Of a stretch of DNA of 64,000 nucleotides, positions 44,048 to 56,300 are shown piece by piece (position 1 is the first letter of the stretch; the number at the start of each line of letters is the position of its first letter). The stretch is from positions 124,001 through 188,000 of the forward strand of contig JAIQDT010001741.1 in assembly GCA_021521415.1 (NCBI GenBank), in the 5' to 3' direction. This DNA comes from Bidens hawaiensis. Its lineage: Eukaryota; Streptophyta; Magnoliopsida; Asterales; Asteraceae. Position numbers and translations under genes: made by a program. The notes below the pieces were generated by a model, which was not told the DNA's origin, did not search any database, and worked only from the letters and a program-made list of their open reading frames with translations.

Positions 44048-46731
44048 TGTAACACTCCGGCTAAAGCGGAAACGCGTGAGTGTGACGTACAGATTGCTCA
44101 AACACACGTGACACTATTAGGTGACCATTATAACATTATTTCATTAATAAGTTCATGTAACACAAGTTCCAAAGTAAACAAGTACATCCAAATCAAAGAT
44201 AAACAATAATAATCCATTTATTTGAATACCCTAAATAAACTAAGTGTCTTCCAATACTTCATCCTCTAATCACGGTACCTGTAACATATGTATAAAATAC
44301 GGTCAACTATAAATATAGCTGGTGAGATTTCCAAAGTTTGGTATATAATATATAAAAACCATACAATTCCATGAAACTTGTGAAATGAGCATATAAGGGT
44401 TCTTTACACTCGATGCAATGGACCTGAGTGTAAAGAACAAACGAAGGTCCTTTCCAGTTGGGGCTACCAACGTACTTGGATATGAGGTCCCTTTTCCACT
44501 CGATACAAATGGACCTGAGTGCAAAGGGGGGCGTATGATCATACTTATTGAGGAAACCACTTGAAATCCACGTATATAGCAAATAAGCAAATAAACACAA
44601 AAGTCCATGATATGAATTGTAGTTTGTAATCGAAATCATAAATACTTGAAGTTTTATAGGATACATATGCCACCCCAAAATATGAAAGCGTTTAAAAAGG
44701 GGTTGTGAAAACTCACCTTATCAATTGAGGTAAAACGGGAATCCGAAGGCGTCGAAAATATTGATAATGGCAAACGAAGCGAAAGTGTCACGAACACCGA
44801 AATTAGCGATCCGCACTAACTATGATAAAGAAACACGAGACTTAATCGCTAATCTAACGGGATCATTTATTGTGTAAGCTTATATCGAGTGTTAATTAAC
44901 ATTTTATAGCTTTCGATTATTATATTAGTATTTATGTTTTAACGGAAACTTGGTTATTAATTGGTTGTAATAATTTTAATGGAACAGGCACAAAGTTTAT
45001 ATGTTCGAAAGTCTTGAACTAAAGTTTATTAGTTGAAATTATAATTATTGTTTTAGCGAAAAGATTTTGTAGTAAATTAAAGTTTACGCTTGTTATTAAC
45101 GAACGATTTTTAATTCATGGTTTACGAAAACGAAAGTTCGGTTTTTAAGTGTGAAGAGTTGAGATACATTTTATATTTAATTTAGATAACTTTTATTTAA
45201 TTTAAAAAAAAAGATTTTTATGATTTATTTATAATTTTTTGTCCAAAAAAAAAATTAAAAATTAATTGATAAAAGATAATTAAATTAATAAAACTGGTAT
45301 TAAAAAATTAGGTGACTGACCCGGGTGGGTTTCAAAAAGCAATTATGTTATTTGATTAAAGTGAACGAATTAGAAGCTAACGAATTATAAAGTTAATAGA
45401 GTAACGGAAAAATATCAATTAACTTTGATGGTTTAGCGAGTTTAAACGAAACTTGACGGGTTTTGGGTAAAAATGATATACATGATTCTAGATTTGATTT
45501 TTATATGATTAAAAATGCTTTTTACTTGGTTTAAAATGATTTATAAAACATATATAGTTTATAATAATTAAGTTAAAATGTTTTAAAAAAAGTAACTAAG
45601 AGTTTTGCACTGAGCCGGGTTCGAAGCCGGGTCTCAATGATCACATTAAACAGGCACAACCACTGGACCAACTTTCACTTTTAATTGGAGTATAGAAACT
45701 GATTTATTTATATTATACTACATGTTCTTCATCTTCTTCAATTAACCCTAAATTTCAATTCCTACAATCCGTTCTATGTTTTCTTAATTAATGTTAGGGG
45801 TTTTGTTAATCGGGCAAATACTATTCAAATGCATATAAAAATTACCTGGTAATGTTCTTGATTGATGGAGAACCATGGTCGCTGGAGTAACCACTTTGCC
45901 GGATTAATTCGAGGTTACAGAGAGTATTTTAGAGGAAGGAGAGGTTATGAATGAGTTTAGTTTTAGTCAAGGATCCTATTTATACTAGTAATTGAGTCAT
46001 AGGATGTTTAATTGAATTAATTGACTTGGCCGAAATTTCCGGCGATGTTCACGGAATTAATCGCACCTAAAAGATCGTTATAATGCATTTTAAATGGTGA
46101 TTAAAGCTTTGCCGTTATAATTTACGAGTTTTACGAGTCTTAATTTATGTAAAATTGATGTTTAAGGAGTGTATAGGGGCTGACGGACCTCGCCGGAATC
46201 CGGGTCACGGCCACCGGCGGTTGGCCGGCCGGAAAATCGTGCAACAGGGGCCTGGTCACATTTTCAATTATATTAATTTAATTAAACTTTCAGTTTAACC
46301 CCTGAACTTTCTAGACATTTTAAAAACATAATTTAAATGATAATTGCATGTTTGGTCCCTTGTGTTTCTAGATCTTTTAAAACATAAATTAAAATGGAAA
46401 TTTACAACATAAGCCTTATACTTTGAATGTTTTTAAAAAGAAATTTATGAATCGGTTCTGAACTTTGAAACATAATAAAAGGATGGGATAAATGTTTAAA
46501 TACTTTGATTGTTTTGTTATATGATAATCATATTGTTTGAAGATCGCTTAACTAAGAAATTAAATCCCAAAGTTTCGTGAGTTGGATAAAAAGAAAGGAA
46601 GTCGAACGAACGATAAACGTAAATCATTGTGAACGATGAATAACGAATAAGAATACGGGTAGACGATAAATCGGGTCAATTTAACGAATTCAATATAAAT
46701 CGACGAATATAAAATACATTAAACAAAACTT

Positions 46732-46774
<43 letters not shown>

Positions 46775-46841
46775 TGATAAACAAAACCGAAAATTTAAAA
46801 TGGGTCGGGTTTTTCGGGTTTGAAAAGTAACGAATGTTACA
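44048..46841 (-). mobile_element. Solo LTR, family B, 2794 bp, TSD TTATT
   Basis: The minus strand starts TGTAACATTCGTTACTTTTC at 46841 and ends at 44048. TTATT flanks it at 44043-44047 and 46842-46846. RT coding resumes in frame after removal. It has a TATA box on minus (AGTATAAATAGG near 45975), the tRNA-like segment at 45612-45675 and a (TA)n run at 46735-46772. Confidence 0.9.
45612..45675 (-). other. tRNA-like segment in family-B LTR
   Basis: The minus strand reads GTTGGTCCAGTGGTTG (good A box) and GCTTCGAACCC (B box with one change), about 1.2 kb from the LTR start and some 300 bases after the TATA box. Confidence 0.6.
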
Positions 46842-47884
46842 TTATTGATAGTGGCTTCAAACGCGGGATGGTTGATTGTACACTTTTTTATAAGAATGTT
46901 GGTGAAGATCTGCTCCTCGTCCAGCTTTACGTTGATGATATCATTTTTGGTTCAACAAACGACAGCTTATGCAATGAGTTCGAGACTACGATGCAGACAA
47001 AATTCGAAATGAGTTAGATGGGGAGATGAGCTTCTTTTTGGGACTGCAAGTTCACCAGTCTGAGACCGAGATCATTATCCATTAGACGAAATACGTGAAC
47101 GATGTCTTGAGCCGATTCAAGATATCTGCCGGAAAAATCCCTTCTACACCTCTTCCCATGGGTCACAATTTATCACCGGATGAATTGGAGGATACCGTTG
47201 ATTCGACCCTATATCGAGCTATGATCGGTTCACTATGTATTTGAATACGTCTCGTCCTGATATTATGTTTGCTGTTTGTTTATGTGCCAGGTATCAATCA
47301 AGTCCTCGAGTGACACATCTGGAAGCGGTTAAGCGTATCTTACATTATCTGAGGGGAAATCCCGACATTGGGTTGTGGTACCCTAAGGACGATAAGTTTG
47401 ATTTGACGGCTTATTCTGACTCTGACTATGGAGGATGCAAGATCAATTTCAAGTCAACAACAGCGGGTTGTCAGTTCTTAGGAAACCGGCTTGTTTCCTG
47501 GTAGTGTAAGAAGCAGACAGCGGTCTCTACTTCAACAGCCGAAGCAGAGTATGTGGCGGCCTCGAGTGCTGTTTAAAAGTACTCTAGATCCAACAGCATT
47601 TGCGGGATTACGGTTTGAAGTTTCTTACTACTCCCATTTTTATTGATAATTCAGCTGCTATTTCGATCAGCAAAAACCCAGTTCAACATTCCATAACAAA
47701 GCATTGAAATCCGTTATCACTTTATACGTGATTGCTTTGAAAAGAAATTAATTGACATTGAAAGTATTCATACGGATTTTCCAAAAGGCTGACCTTTATA
47801 CCAAGGCTTTCGAAAAACGTGTTTTCAATATCTGCTTGGTATAAATGGTTTAAAAACTTTGAATGAAATTCAAAAGCTTGGTTA
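46842..47884 (+). pseudogene. Copia reverse transcriptase C-terminal part and RNase H
   Basis: RT resumes with SGFKRGMVDCTLFYKN; the catalytic box LYVDDIIFGSTN is intact (Tyr codon 46928). A frame break follows at 47012-47020. RNase H region: SRPDIMFAVCLCARYQSSPR, LTAYSDSDYGGCKINFKSTT, STAEAEYVAASS and a C-terminal GLKTLNEIQKLG before TAG at about 47882. Stops near 47502 and 47572 and frameshifts around 47700. Confidence 0.85.
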
Positions 47885-47917
47885 GATCATTTTTATTTTC
47901 ATGTTTTATTTTCTATT

Positions 47918-47940
47918 TGTAGGTTTTTAGGGGGAGAAAA
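47918..47940 (+). other. Polypurine-like tract after copia pol
   Basis: GTTTTTAGGGGGAGAAAACT looks like a copia polypurine tract, but no LTR follows; a non-coding region and the extra ORF do. It may be an internal (central) PPT. Confidence 0.4.
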
Positions 47941-48229
47941 CTATAATTTATGTTTGTATAGAAAATTTCAAAACTCCAAAAAAATTCAAATATTAAAACT
48001 TACAAAAACATAGAAAAATGCTTCTCAAAATTGAGTCTTGAAGCAAAAAGGGAAAATGATAGTACATTGGTCATTTAATCCCTAGTCTAGTAAAAAGTAA
48101 GTAATAAAAGACTGTGTGCTTAACTGTATCGATGTATTGGTAGGTCTTTAAATAAACAAGCAATGATTATTAAGTGATATAAAGCTAAGTAGCCGAATAA
48201 AAGGAATGTTGGTTCTAGAAAAAGTCTTC

Positions 48230-48720
48230 ATAATGATGGCAGAAATCTAATAATCCGGTCATACTCAAGCCTTCTAGTCAATTTGAAAATTTTCTAATAA
48301 AAAGCTTCTAGTTTGTGGTTAACACTTCAACGATGTATGGTCTTATGGCCTTAAATCATGTATTGATGGGATGCTTTAAGGTTCCCGACACCATTGGCTC
48401 TTTATGCGGTTTTACAACTGGTATTCATTTCGATGAATATTAAACAATGCTTGAAAAAGCGAACCTGCAGTGTATCTGCTTAAGTCTCTAAGCTTGATCG
48501 CTCAATGTACTTTTAGTACAAAATTAATTACAGACTTGATCAAACCACGCTGTGAGTCATACATTGTCCCCTTGCTCGCGTCTTATTACCATTAAGAAAC
48601 GGACAACAAGGGACACAATGTGTGTAAACCGATAGATGAAATCGTGCATACTCATCTATGGGAACGGACCTTAGGGTATTGCTTGATAACGGGGGTATAT
48701 CTTGTAGTGGGGATTACGTG
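48230..48720 (+). ncRNA. Conserved non-coding module, copy 3 (copia)
   Basis: Collinear with 27700-28290 of Athila-1, although this is a Ty1/copia element. Arms CATTGTCCCCTTG (48562-48574) and CAAGGGACACAATG (48607-48620) form a longer stem than in Athila-1, using different base pairs at matching places. The loop (CTCGCGTCT ... CATTAAGAAA) is nearly unchanged, and TTGCTTGATAACGGGGGTAT is at 48679-48698. No coding frame. Confidence 0.55.
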
Positions 48721-49390
48721 CTAAGATTGCTTTAATCAAATCATTTTAAGTCAAATTGATTCTATGGTTTAAGTCAAGTTTTGGTGAATTGGAGAAAATC
48801 AAATTGCGCTTGAATTAAGATTAGAACCAATAGCTTCTGATATTTGTGCCTAATTAAACAAATTAAAGCATATCACTAAAAGTTCTGAAAAATTTGCTAG
48901 AAGATTTAGGTGGACAACAATACCAAAAATTGACTTAACACCGGTCATAATAAAAACCGAAAATAAAACTAGGTCGGAAGGAAATTTTTATCAATATGAT
49001 TCCCTACTCGACTCTCAAAAATATGTACTGCTTTATTAGTTAAATCTTTACTGTTTTATATTTACTGCATTTCATTTTTTGTTTGAAATTTTAAAAATCC
49101 TAAAAGATTTTTATTTTTTTCTTTTCTGCTTTATTATCGATTGACCGAGCGGGCGAATTATTCAAAACAAAAAAGAAAAAGGTTTTTACCCCAAATTTAA
49201 GTTAATACGTGCTTAACGTATTTTTAAAGTAAATATCCGCTTAAGTTAAACATTTCCAATCATAGATTGATCGGGGTTTAATGTATTTAATGTTATTTTA
49301 TTCAATTAAAAACCTAATTGGTTTTAGTTGATTATACAATTCATTTTAAACCCTAATTGGGATTTAAATGATTATTTAAATCATTGAATG
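48721..49390 (+). other. AT-rich non-coding stretch
   Basis: No frame, repeat or known signal apart from a GACAACAATACC stretch that resembles the tail of the Athila-1 module (28615). Confidence 0.35.
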
Positions 49391-49895
49391 AGTTTTTGTC
49401 TCATTCGTGAAAGGGATCTAGTGATTCGTTATAAGAGTATTAACGAATGATTAGTCATTCTTTATTATCCATAACATATGGGCACATTCCCATACGTTAT
49501 GGGAAGCACATTCGCTTCCGCTGATCTAACGAATGAGTGGTCATTCGAATACTATTGTAACGAATGGACTTGTTTTTAATGTATCATTCGTTAAACATTC
49601 AACGAATGTGATAGTTATTCGTTAAAATCACAAACGAATAAGGCTCTTTCGTTTGAATGACTAACGAATAACGGGTTAAGTTAACGAATGAGGACATTAG
49701 CTATTTCAAATTTTAATGAATCTCCTCGTTTCATGTGCAATTATTGTAGGGGTTTATAATCCCCAGGTGATTAATGAACTCCTCATTCGTCCAAACACTA
49801 TTTCTTTCATCTTCCAAAACAAACTCTTGCAAAATTTTCCTAGAATCTTTACCTTCAATTTCGCTACAATTGACTGATATCTTGTGAATCTACAG
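49391..49895 (+). promoter_or_regulatory. Internal promoter-like region and 5' UTR for the copia extra ORF
   Basis: About fourteen AACGAATG/CATTCGTT motifs in both orientations (49400-49700), a TATA-like TTTATAATC (49753-49761), then a pyrimidine-rich, UTR-like stretch ending CTACAG at 49895 before GTAATT. The LTR has the same order of motif array and TATA box. Promoter function is inferred. Confidence 0.5.
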
Positions 49896-50527
49896 GTAAT
49901 TGCGAGTTGAATGATGCTAGATTCAATGGATTTACATGGAGATTTAGGATTTAATAGTTAGATGAATAACCTGATACGAACTGACATAAAAGATTAACAA
50001 ATGCTTAGGATTTGTGTTAGGATTAACCATGTTTAAACGATGATTAATGGATTAAAACTATTTTTGACTTAGTTGATTAGGTTTAATTGTTGATGTTCAT
50101 TTGAATCACATATTAATCAGATGATATTCATTGGGTTTTGACTTTGGATAATCTGGTTTCTTTGGACCTTGACTATTGAGAGTCAAAATTAACTTAATTG
50201 TATCAAGATTCGTTATAGGCTAACGAATAACCAAGACATTTACTAGGTTAGCGAATGTGGTTATTCGTTTGCTAACGAATAGCACTCTTTCTTTTGTCAT
50301 AATTAATGAGATGTTGATTCGTTATTTGTAATGAATGTGAGATTTAATGTAGCGAATAGGTTAATGAATAGGCTTATTCGTTAGAGTTAACGAATGTGAC
50401 AGATTCGTTAAAGTAATCTTATATGAATGATTTCATTCGTATAGCTTATTATAAAGAATGAATAGTCATTCGTTAACCAGAAGATATTATTGATCAATAT
50501 TTTACTAATATTATTTTCATTTCACAG
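49896..50527 (+). other. Candidate 5' UTR intron of the copia extra ORF
   Basis: Donor CAG|GTAATT at 49895/49896, branch-point-like TTTACTAAT at 50501-50509, pyrimidine tract and acceptor TTTCACAG| at 50527. The ATG follows one base later. 632 bp, T-rich, with about twelve more ATTCGTT/AACGAAT motifs (50205-50480). Confidence 0.5.
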
Positions 50528-50528
50528 T

Positions 50529-53353
50529 ATGGCTGACGAGATTGTTCCTAATCCTGATCCGGAACAACAACCAGAGGTTGTTCCCGAACAACAACCTGAT
50601 ATTCAGGCTCAAGTGCAAGAAGTGGAACCTGAATACGTTCCTGTCTTATTATCATGGGACAAGAAGCACAATATATGTGCGTTTTTACAGGACAACTTCC
50701 AAGATACACCCATGTTTGGCTTATCAAAGTAATATCATCAACAACCTGATATTTAGGCTCATGTGCTAGAAGGGATCATTAACTTCTTATTATGATCCAG
50801 GACATACAAGGAAATTTCCACAAATACTTTGGCTTATCAAAGTATTATCCGTGCTTTTTGGGATACAGCTCGATTCAACGAGAGAGAGAATCAGATAGAA
50901 GCTACAATTCAAGACAAGTCGGTGGTGGTGGATGTGGGTGTGATTAGAGATGTTTTGGGCTTTCGTGATATGATAAATGATCGATGTGAGTTTGGCATGG
51001 GATTTATACGTGGGTTGTTCAGAAGGATGCGATATAAGGCGGATTTGGATCGATCGATGTACAAGAAGGTGGTTACGATGAATGCCGCATCATGTTGCAA
51101 TCGGCATTTGTCGTGTTGGTGCTGAATAAATCGTTCAACTTCTCTGAACTAGTTTTCTATCATCTAAAGGAAAACTGTACAAGTTGACACAAGTTTCTGA
51201 TGTATCCAAGATTCCTTCAGCTTATTATTGATGATCTACAACCGACACTATTTAAAGATCTAACTAATCTGGCAGATTTGATGAAGTTGGAACATATGAA
51301 CGCCGAGATGATGAGGCGTTTGCGTACGTACAGGAATCAAAGTATTCAAGATCGGCCCTGGTACAAGCGTTTTACAAGGCACCATCTCACGATCGTTGGG
51401 CTCATGATGATTTAGATTTTGAGCGTGAGGGTGGTAATGGTGGTACAGGTGGTGATGTTGGTGGAAATGATGGTGGTCAGGGGCCGAGGGTCGTGTTAAC
51501 TTATGCTCAGAAGCGTAAGTGTAAAGGAAAGGAGCCGATGGTTGATAAGGGTGATAAACCGAACAAACAAAGGGTTAGATGGGGCTCGGGTATCGAGATT
51601 CCAAGCCAACCGTTTGTATCTGCAGCGAGACCGTCTACACCTTCATCTATTCATGTGTCTCCTACTCCTCCGATTATTCCAAGATCTCCTTCTGTTTCAA
51701 GATCTCCAACACCGGTTCAGATGTCAGTATCTCCGGTGCCTTCGACAATGACTTTGATGATGACAGCAATGTCAGATCCTTATTTTGGAGATGTATTTCA
51801 GACAGTGCTTGCACGTATGCCGAGCCCTCCACCTCAACCTACTACACCAGCTACTCCTACTGTGTTGTCTCGACCTGAGCAATCCTTCATGGCTTTCAAT
51901 CGTCCTCAGGATCCAATGCAACCAGTGCACCCGAACTTCTACAACTTGTCTCCCAATGCTCAGTTGTATAACTTGCTGAATCTGATCCATCTACAACAAA
52001 CTCAGATGCAATCAGAGAGATTATATCAAGAGCAGCGGACCTTGTTCAAGCATATACAGTTTATTCAGAATAAAACCGGGAACTAAAGGCCTTGGTTGCT
52101 GCTAAGGGGGGAGAGATTAGACAAACATGATGAGATCATTCTTCAACTCACATGCAAAGAAGACGAACTGAAGATGTTGAAGAACGACGATCAAGATCCT
52201 GATGAAGGTGGTGTAGGTGACCAGAAACCGGGCGGTGGTAACACATCGTCGGTAGGTAATCAGACTGGGTCGAGTGGTGGTGGTAGTGGTGAGGGAAACA
52301 ATTTGTAGATCATTCCCTACAAAGACTACACAAGAGCGAAGCCAATTGATACGATTCCGGCGAATATGATTATTTTTGTGGGAATAGACGGGATTGCTTA
52401 CAGCATGGTGAACGCAGATGAGATCGAAGAGGGTGAATTTGTTGATCATTCACTTACAAAATAACAAATTGCCCTGCTTCTGGATCTAAACGAGGATGAG
52501 GTGGAGGAATTTGAAAAGACGGTGGATGTGGATATCCAGTTTGAGGAAAGTAATAATCCAGGCATTCCACATGGGAATGTGCCTGGGTATGATGAACTAG
52601 AGGTGGACGATGTGACTGATGAGGAGTATCCCGACATGTACGCTTTGACAAATTCTGATTCGGGTATTCCATTTTCCACGACAGAACATTTTGAAGCAGC
52701 AGAACAACGCCTTAGAGAAGAAAGAGATATATGGAACAAAGAGGTAGAAACAAGTCACCTGTCAGCTAAAGAGAAAGAAAAGAAAGCGTGCTTTGGATGG
52801 TATGTTTGGACATGACGTCAAACGTATGAACAAGATGATCGAGACCTTTCGATACAACGAACAGGAAGAAGTAAATCAAGCGAAGGTCTAAGAATCTGCA
52901 TACCAAATGAAGAAGTACAAGAGCTCGAAATATGTTAAGGGTGATTTGGTTGCGTGGCAGTTCGATGCTGAGCTTAAGGTATTGTCAAGTAGGAGCACGG
53001 TATTTATTACTTTCAGCGTATTCATGATGTGCTAACGATGCCTCGATGGGATGTGAGAACCATAGCCAACCGACCATTTGTTAATCGTGGAAAAAACCAA
53101 TGGGCTTCGTGGTTCTATGATCATCTTCTGCATGAAACAAGATATGGTTTCAAGTTATTTAAGCCACAGGTGCCGACTCACAAGTATATCGATGAGATAG
53201 ATTCTCGCACCGGCTGGAAAAAGATGATCTTACAGGTCATGCCGCCAAAGACTATGAAGAGGGCACCAATGAAGATCTTCCCTCAGAGTCTGTTCACCAC
53301 GTTCAACAGATGGTATTATGACAATAGGACGGGTGAAGCGGTTATTGTATTAG
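50529..53353 (+). pseudogene. Extra ORF of the copia element, main part (copy 2)
   Basis: ATG at 50529: MADEIVPNPDPEQQPEVVPE, acidic and Gln-rich. The first domain has AFWDTARFNERENQIEATIQ, VGVIRDVLGFRDM and, after frame breaks, KFLMYPRFLQLIIDDL (51195). Then a basic patch, a Ser/Pro-rich region (51640-51880), a Gln-rich helix, a Gly/Ser-rich stretch and a second domain with WDVRTIANRPFVNRGKNQW and FNRWYYDNRTGEAVIVLG. The order matches proteins seen beside Asteraceae copia pol genes (memory). Stops at about 50730, 51123, 52084, 52306 and 52462 and frameshifts make it dead. The second domain is cut at 53353 by a solo LTR. Confidence 0.65.
50588..50850. repeat. Imperfect tandem duplication inside the extra ORF
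   Basis: CAACAACCTGATATTCAGGC (50588 on) recurs at about 50734 and GGCTTATCAAAGTA (50718) recurs at about 50831. The second copy is some 30 bases shorter and carries more changes. It adds a stop and shifts the frame. Confidence 0.7.
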
Positions 53354-53358
53354 GTACG

Positions 53359-56300
53359 TGTAACGCTCGCTAATTTATCGGTTTAAAGATTTCCTGCCTG
53401 TAGAGTATGTATGTTTTCGTGGGATTTTTCTGGCATCTTTCATTGACCCGACCATCTTCCCGGTAAGTTAATTTATCTAACCTTTTTCCCCAAGTTACCA
53501 TATCCCTTAAACTTCGAGGGCTAATGCGTAACATTTAATTTATATCATAAAACTTGGATTAACCTAACCCTAACCCATTAGCGGCGCCGATCGCAAGGAG
53601 AACCCCCCTGCTCAATTTTCTTCTGCCCAGCCAAGTTTCAGCCGTGAGAACTCAAATTCCAGGTCGGTTTTATGATTCCCCATGCCTTTCACACGTTAAT
53701 TGATCCTTATATTGCGCGTGTTGATCGAAAAACGTCTTGTTATAGGCTAACCGGGTGGCTGTCCAATTGAGCTTTTTCGGGACTGTTTTGAGTGAGGTTT
53801 TTCATCAAAATCCTACTAGGTATGGCATGTATATCATATTATAATTTCATGGCCATTGGAGGTGTTTAGGTCGGTCAATTGATTTTAGTTTGAAAACTAG
53901 GATTATCAGGTTTAGAACTGTCAATTGTCGTGTTTGATGCGTTAACCGAACGAATGACCAACCGAATCAGTTTGCATGGCTCTAGGGCGGTTTAAGGGCT
54001 GTGGAAAAATTATTTTTTTATTGCTCGGGGCTGATTTGGTTGGTGGTTGGTTAATCGAGTCGGCGGTGCGCGAATTGTCGTTTAAAAATTGAATTGGGAG
54101 TTGTAAAAAGGAACCGTCAACCCTATCAACTCGGGTGACATAATTTTGAAGTATGAAAAGGTTAAGATGGGAATTTGGTCCATTTGGGGCTGATTTGTTT
54201 GGCAATTGGTTTTAAGGTTTAATACGCGCGTATGCGACTCGATTTGATTAACGGCGGGTGAGTTGTTCATCATGGATAGCCCCAACCATGATCGAAGGGT
54301 GGATTTGGTTAATTGAAAGGCTTTAGGGCCTTGGGACAAAGTGTTGGGTCTTGGGTCAAGTTGTTGGGCCTCGGGCCAAAGTTTTGGGCTTGAACGGCCC
54401 ATTAGGCAAGTGTGTTCTTACGGTCTAGTTTAGTGACGCGTTGTGTACAATTTACAGGCCCTTACTTGTGAGTGTGCACTTAGGGACTTCCTAGCCGTTG
54501 CAGGTGTTCGGTTGATTTCAGGTGAGTTCTTGATGCCCTGATGTGTTGTAAAACACACGTATTTTCCGCACCTTTTATCTACGTAATATATTATATTTTA
54601 TGTGTTTTTACTCGGTTTATATAGGTTTTACGTAAGTTTAATAACCTTGTAGGTTTTGGGTGAAAGAAAGGAAGAAAACCGGGACTTTTCGAGCATTTTA
54701 CGAGCCCTTTTACGCATACAAGTTCAAGACAAAGCTCAAGGCCCGACCCGTATGCATCATGGAGGCCCAAGACCATATTATATTATATTATATAAAAAAA
54801 ATAAAAACCCTAGTAGCTGAAAGGAGGGCCGATCGCAGCAGAGACAGCAAGGGAGAGAGGAGAAAAAGTTTTTTCGGCTAGGGTTTTGATCGTGTGACGG
54901 CTAGGGAATGAAGAAGACACAAGAACCAAGTCTCGGGGACGTTTCTCATCAGTTGTAGCAGCTAAGAACAGCCCGGAATTCATCCATATCCTTTCTTTTC
55001 ATAACATTGTTTTCATCTTTTTATACTTGTTCAATTGATTACTAATTTTGCGACTGATTGAAAGATTGAAGTGTTTATGAGTAGGATTGATTGTTGAATG
55101 ATTTTTGAGATGATTGGTATGAGTTTTATGGTATTTTTATTGAATGATAGATGCTGTCCAAAAAGTATGAGAGGCTAATCTTGTTAGTTCTACCTAGGAA
55201 TGATGATTATTGTTAGTGTTTGATAGGTTTTATGATTGTTTGATTGATAGACTTGAATTGCTATTGTAAAGTTTGATTTAGATATGAAATGGGTTGTGTT
55301 TAAGGGCTGGAAATTCTAGTGATTCATTGCATAAACCCCGTGTGTTGATTGATTAGTTTTGTGTTGATTGATCGGTGCATTGTTTGATTCTAGACTTTGT
55401 GTTTAGGGTTTGTTTGCGGTAGGAACAACCGTAGGGTTTTGTTGCGGGATTAATTGGATTAAGTACAGCGTTTAAACACCTTCCTTGAGACCGAGAGGTG
55501 ATAGGAAGTTAGGGTTGTCTCATTGCCTTTGCATGCTAGAATAAGGATTGCGCGAGAGCGAGTTCGTTTCTTTTCAGGTTTAGGTGTTTTGAGCGACTAG
55601 TTGATCTATTTTGGTTTAAGTTGAATTGTTCCTCTATCCTTGGTTGTGTAGTATTCATTGCCATTAGGGTCGAGTGTTGGTGAGACCGAGAGGTGATCCT
55701 TCATTAGAACACGTTAGCAATTGTTTCACGGTTTGGTCGTTTTAGGCGATTTTGAGTAGTTTAGGCTTGTTGAGTGAGACCGAGAGGTAATCCAGTGAGC
55801 TCGAGCGATCCTTAGTCGTGTCATCTTTAGGAACCGGTGTCTATATATCATTCAATCCGTTAGCTTTTTAGGCCTACAATTTGATTCAGACATAGGTAGA
55901 CGTTTTTCTCCATCCTAAGTTAACACAGTTAGTTCCCCGTTAAGTTTTCTATTTTTGGTAAGTTTTGTTAGTCAGTCTAGTTAGTTCAGTTAAGTATTTA
56001 AAAATCAAAAATCAATATAATTATTATTCTAAAGTTGGTCTTGTCTAGGGTTAGTGATCTTTAGCGTTCTGACGTGTCGACGTGTTCGATACTCGGACTT
56101 CCTAAGTCTATACTACTTGCGATCGGTACACTTGTCGGTTGTGTGTGGTTTTAGGATTTTCATTTTAATATTAAAGCTTAGTTTTGAGGTTCATATTTAT
56201 AGGGTTATTAGACATACATCATGCCCCGTTTAACTCTTTTTAAGTTTTGGGCTAGCATGCACACCTAAGCGATTTTGCTTGATGAAATATTTTTAACAGT

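Noticed and set aside
47918..47940. Terminal polypurine tract marking the copia 3' LTR
   Set aside because: No LTR follows; the conserved module and extra ORF do, so the tract is internal.
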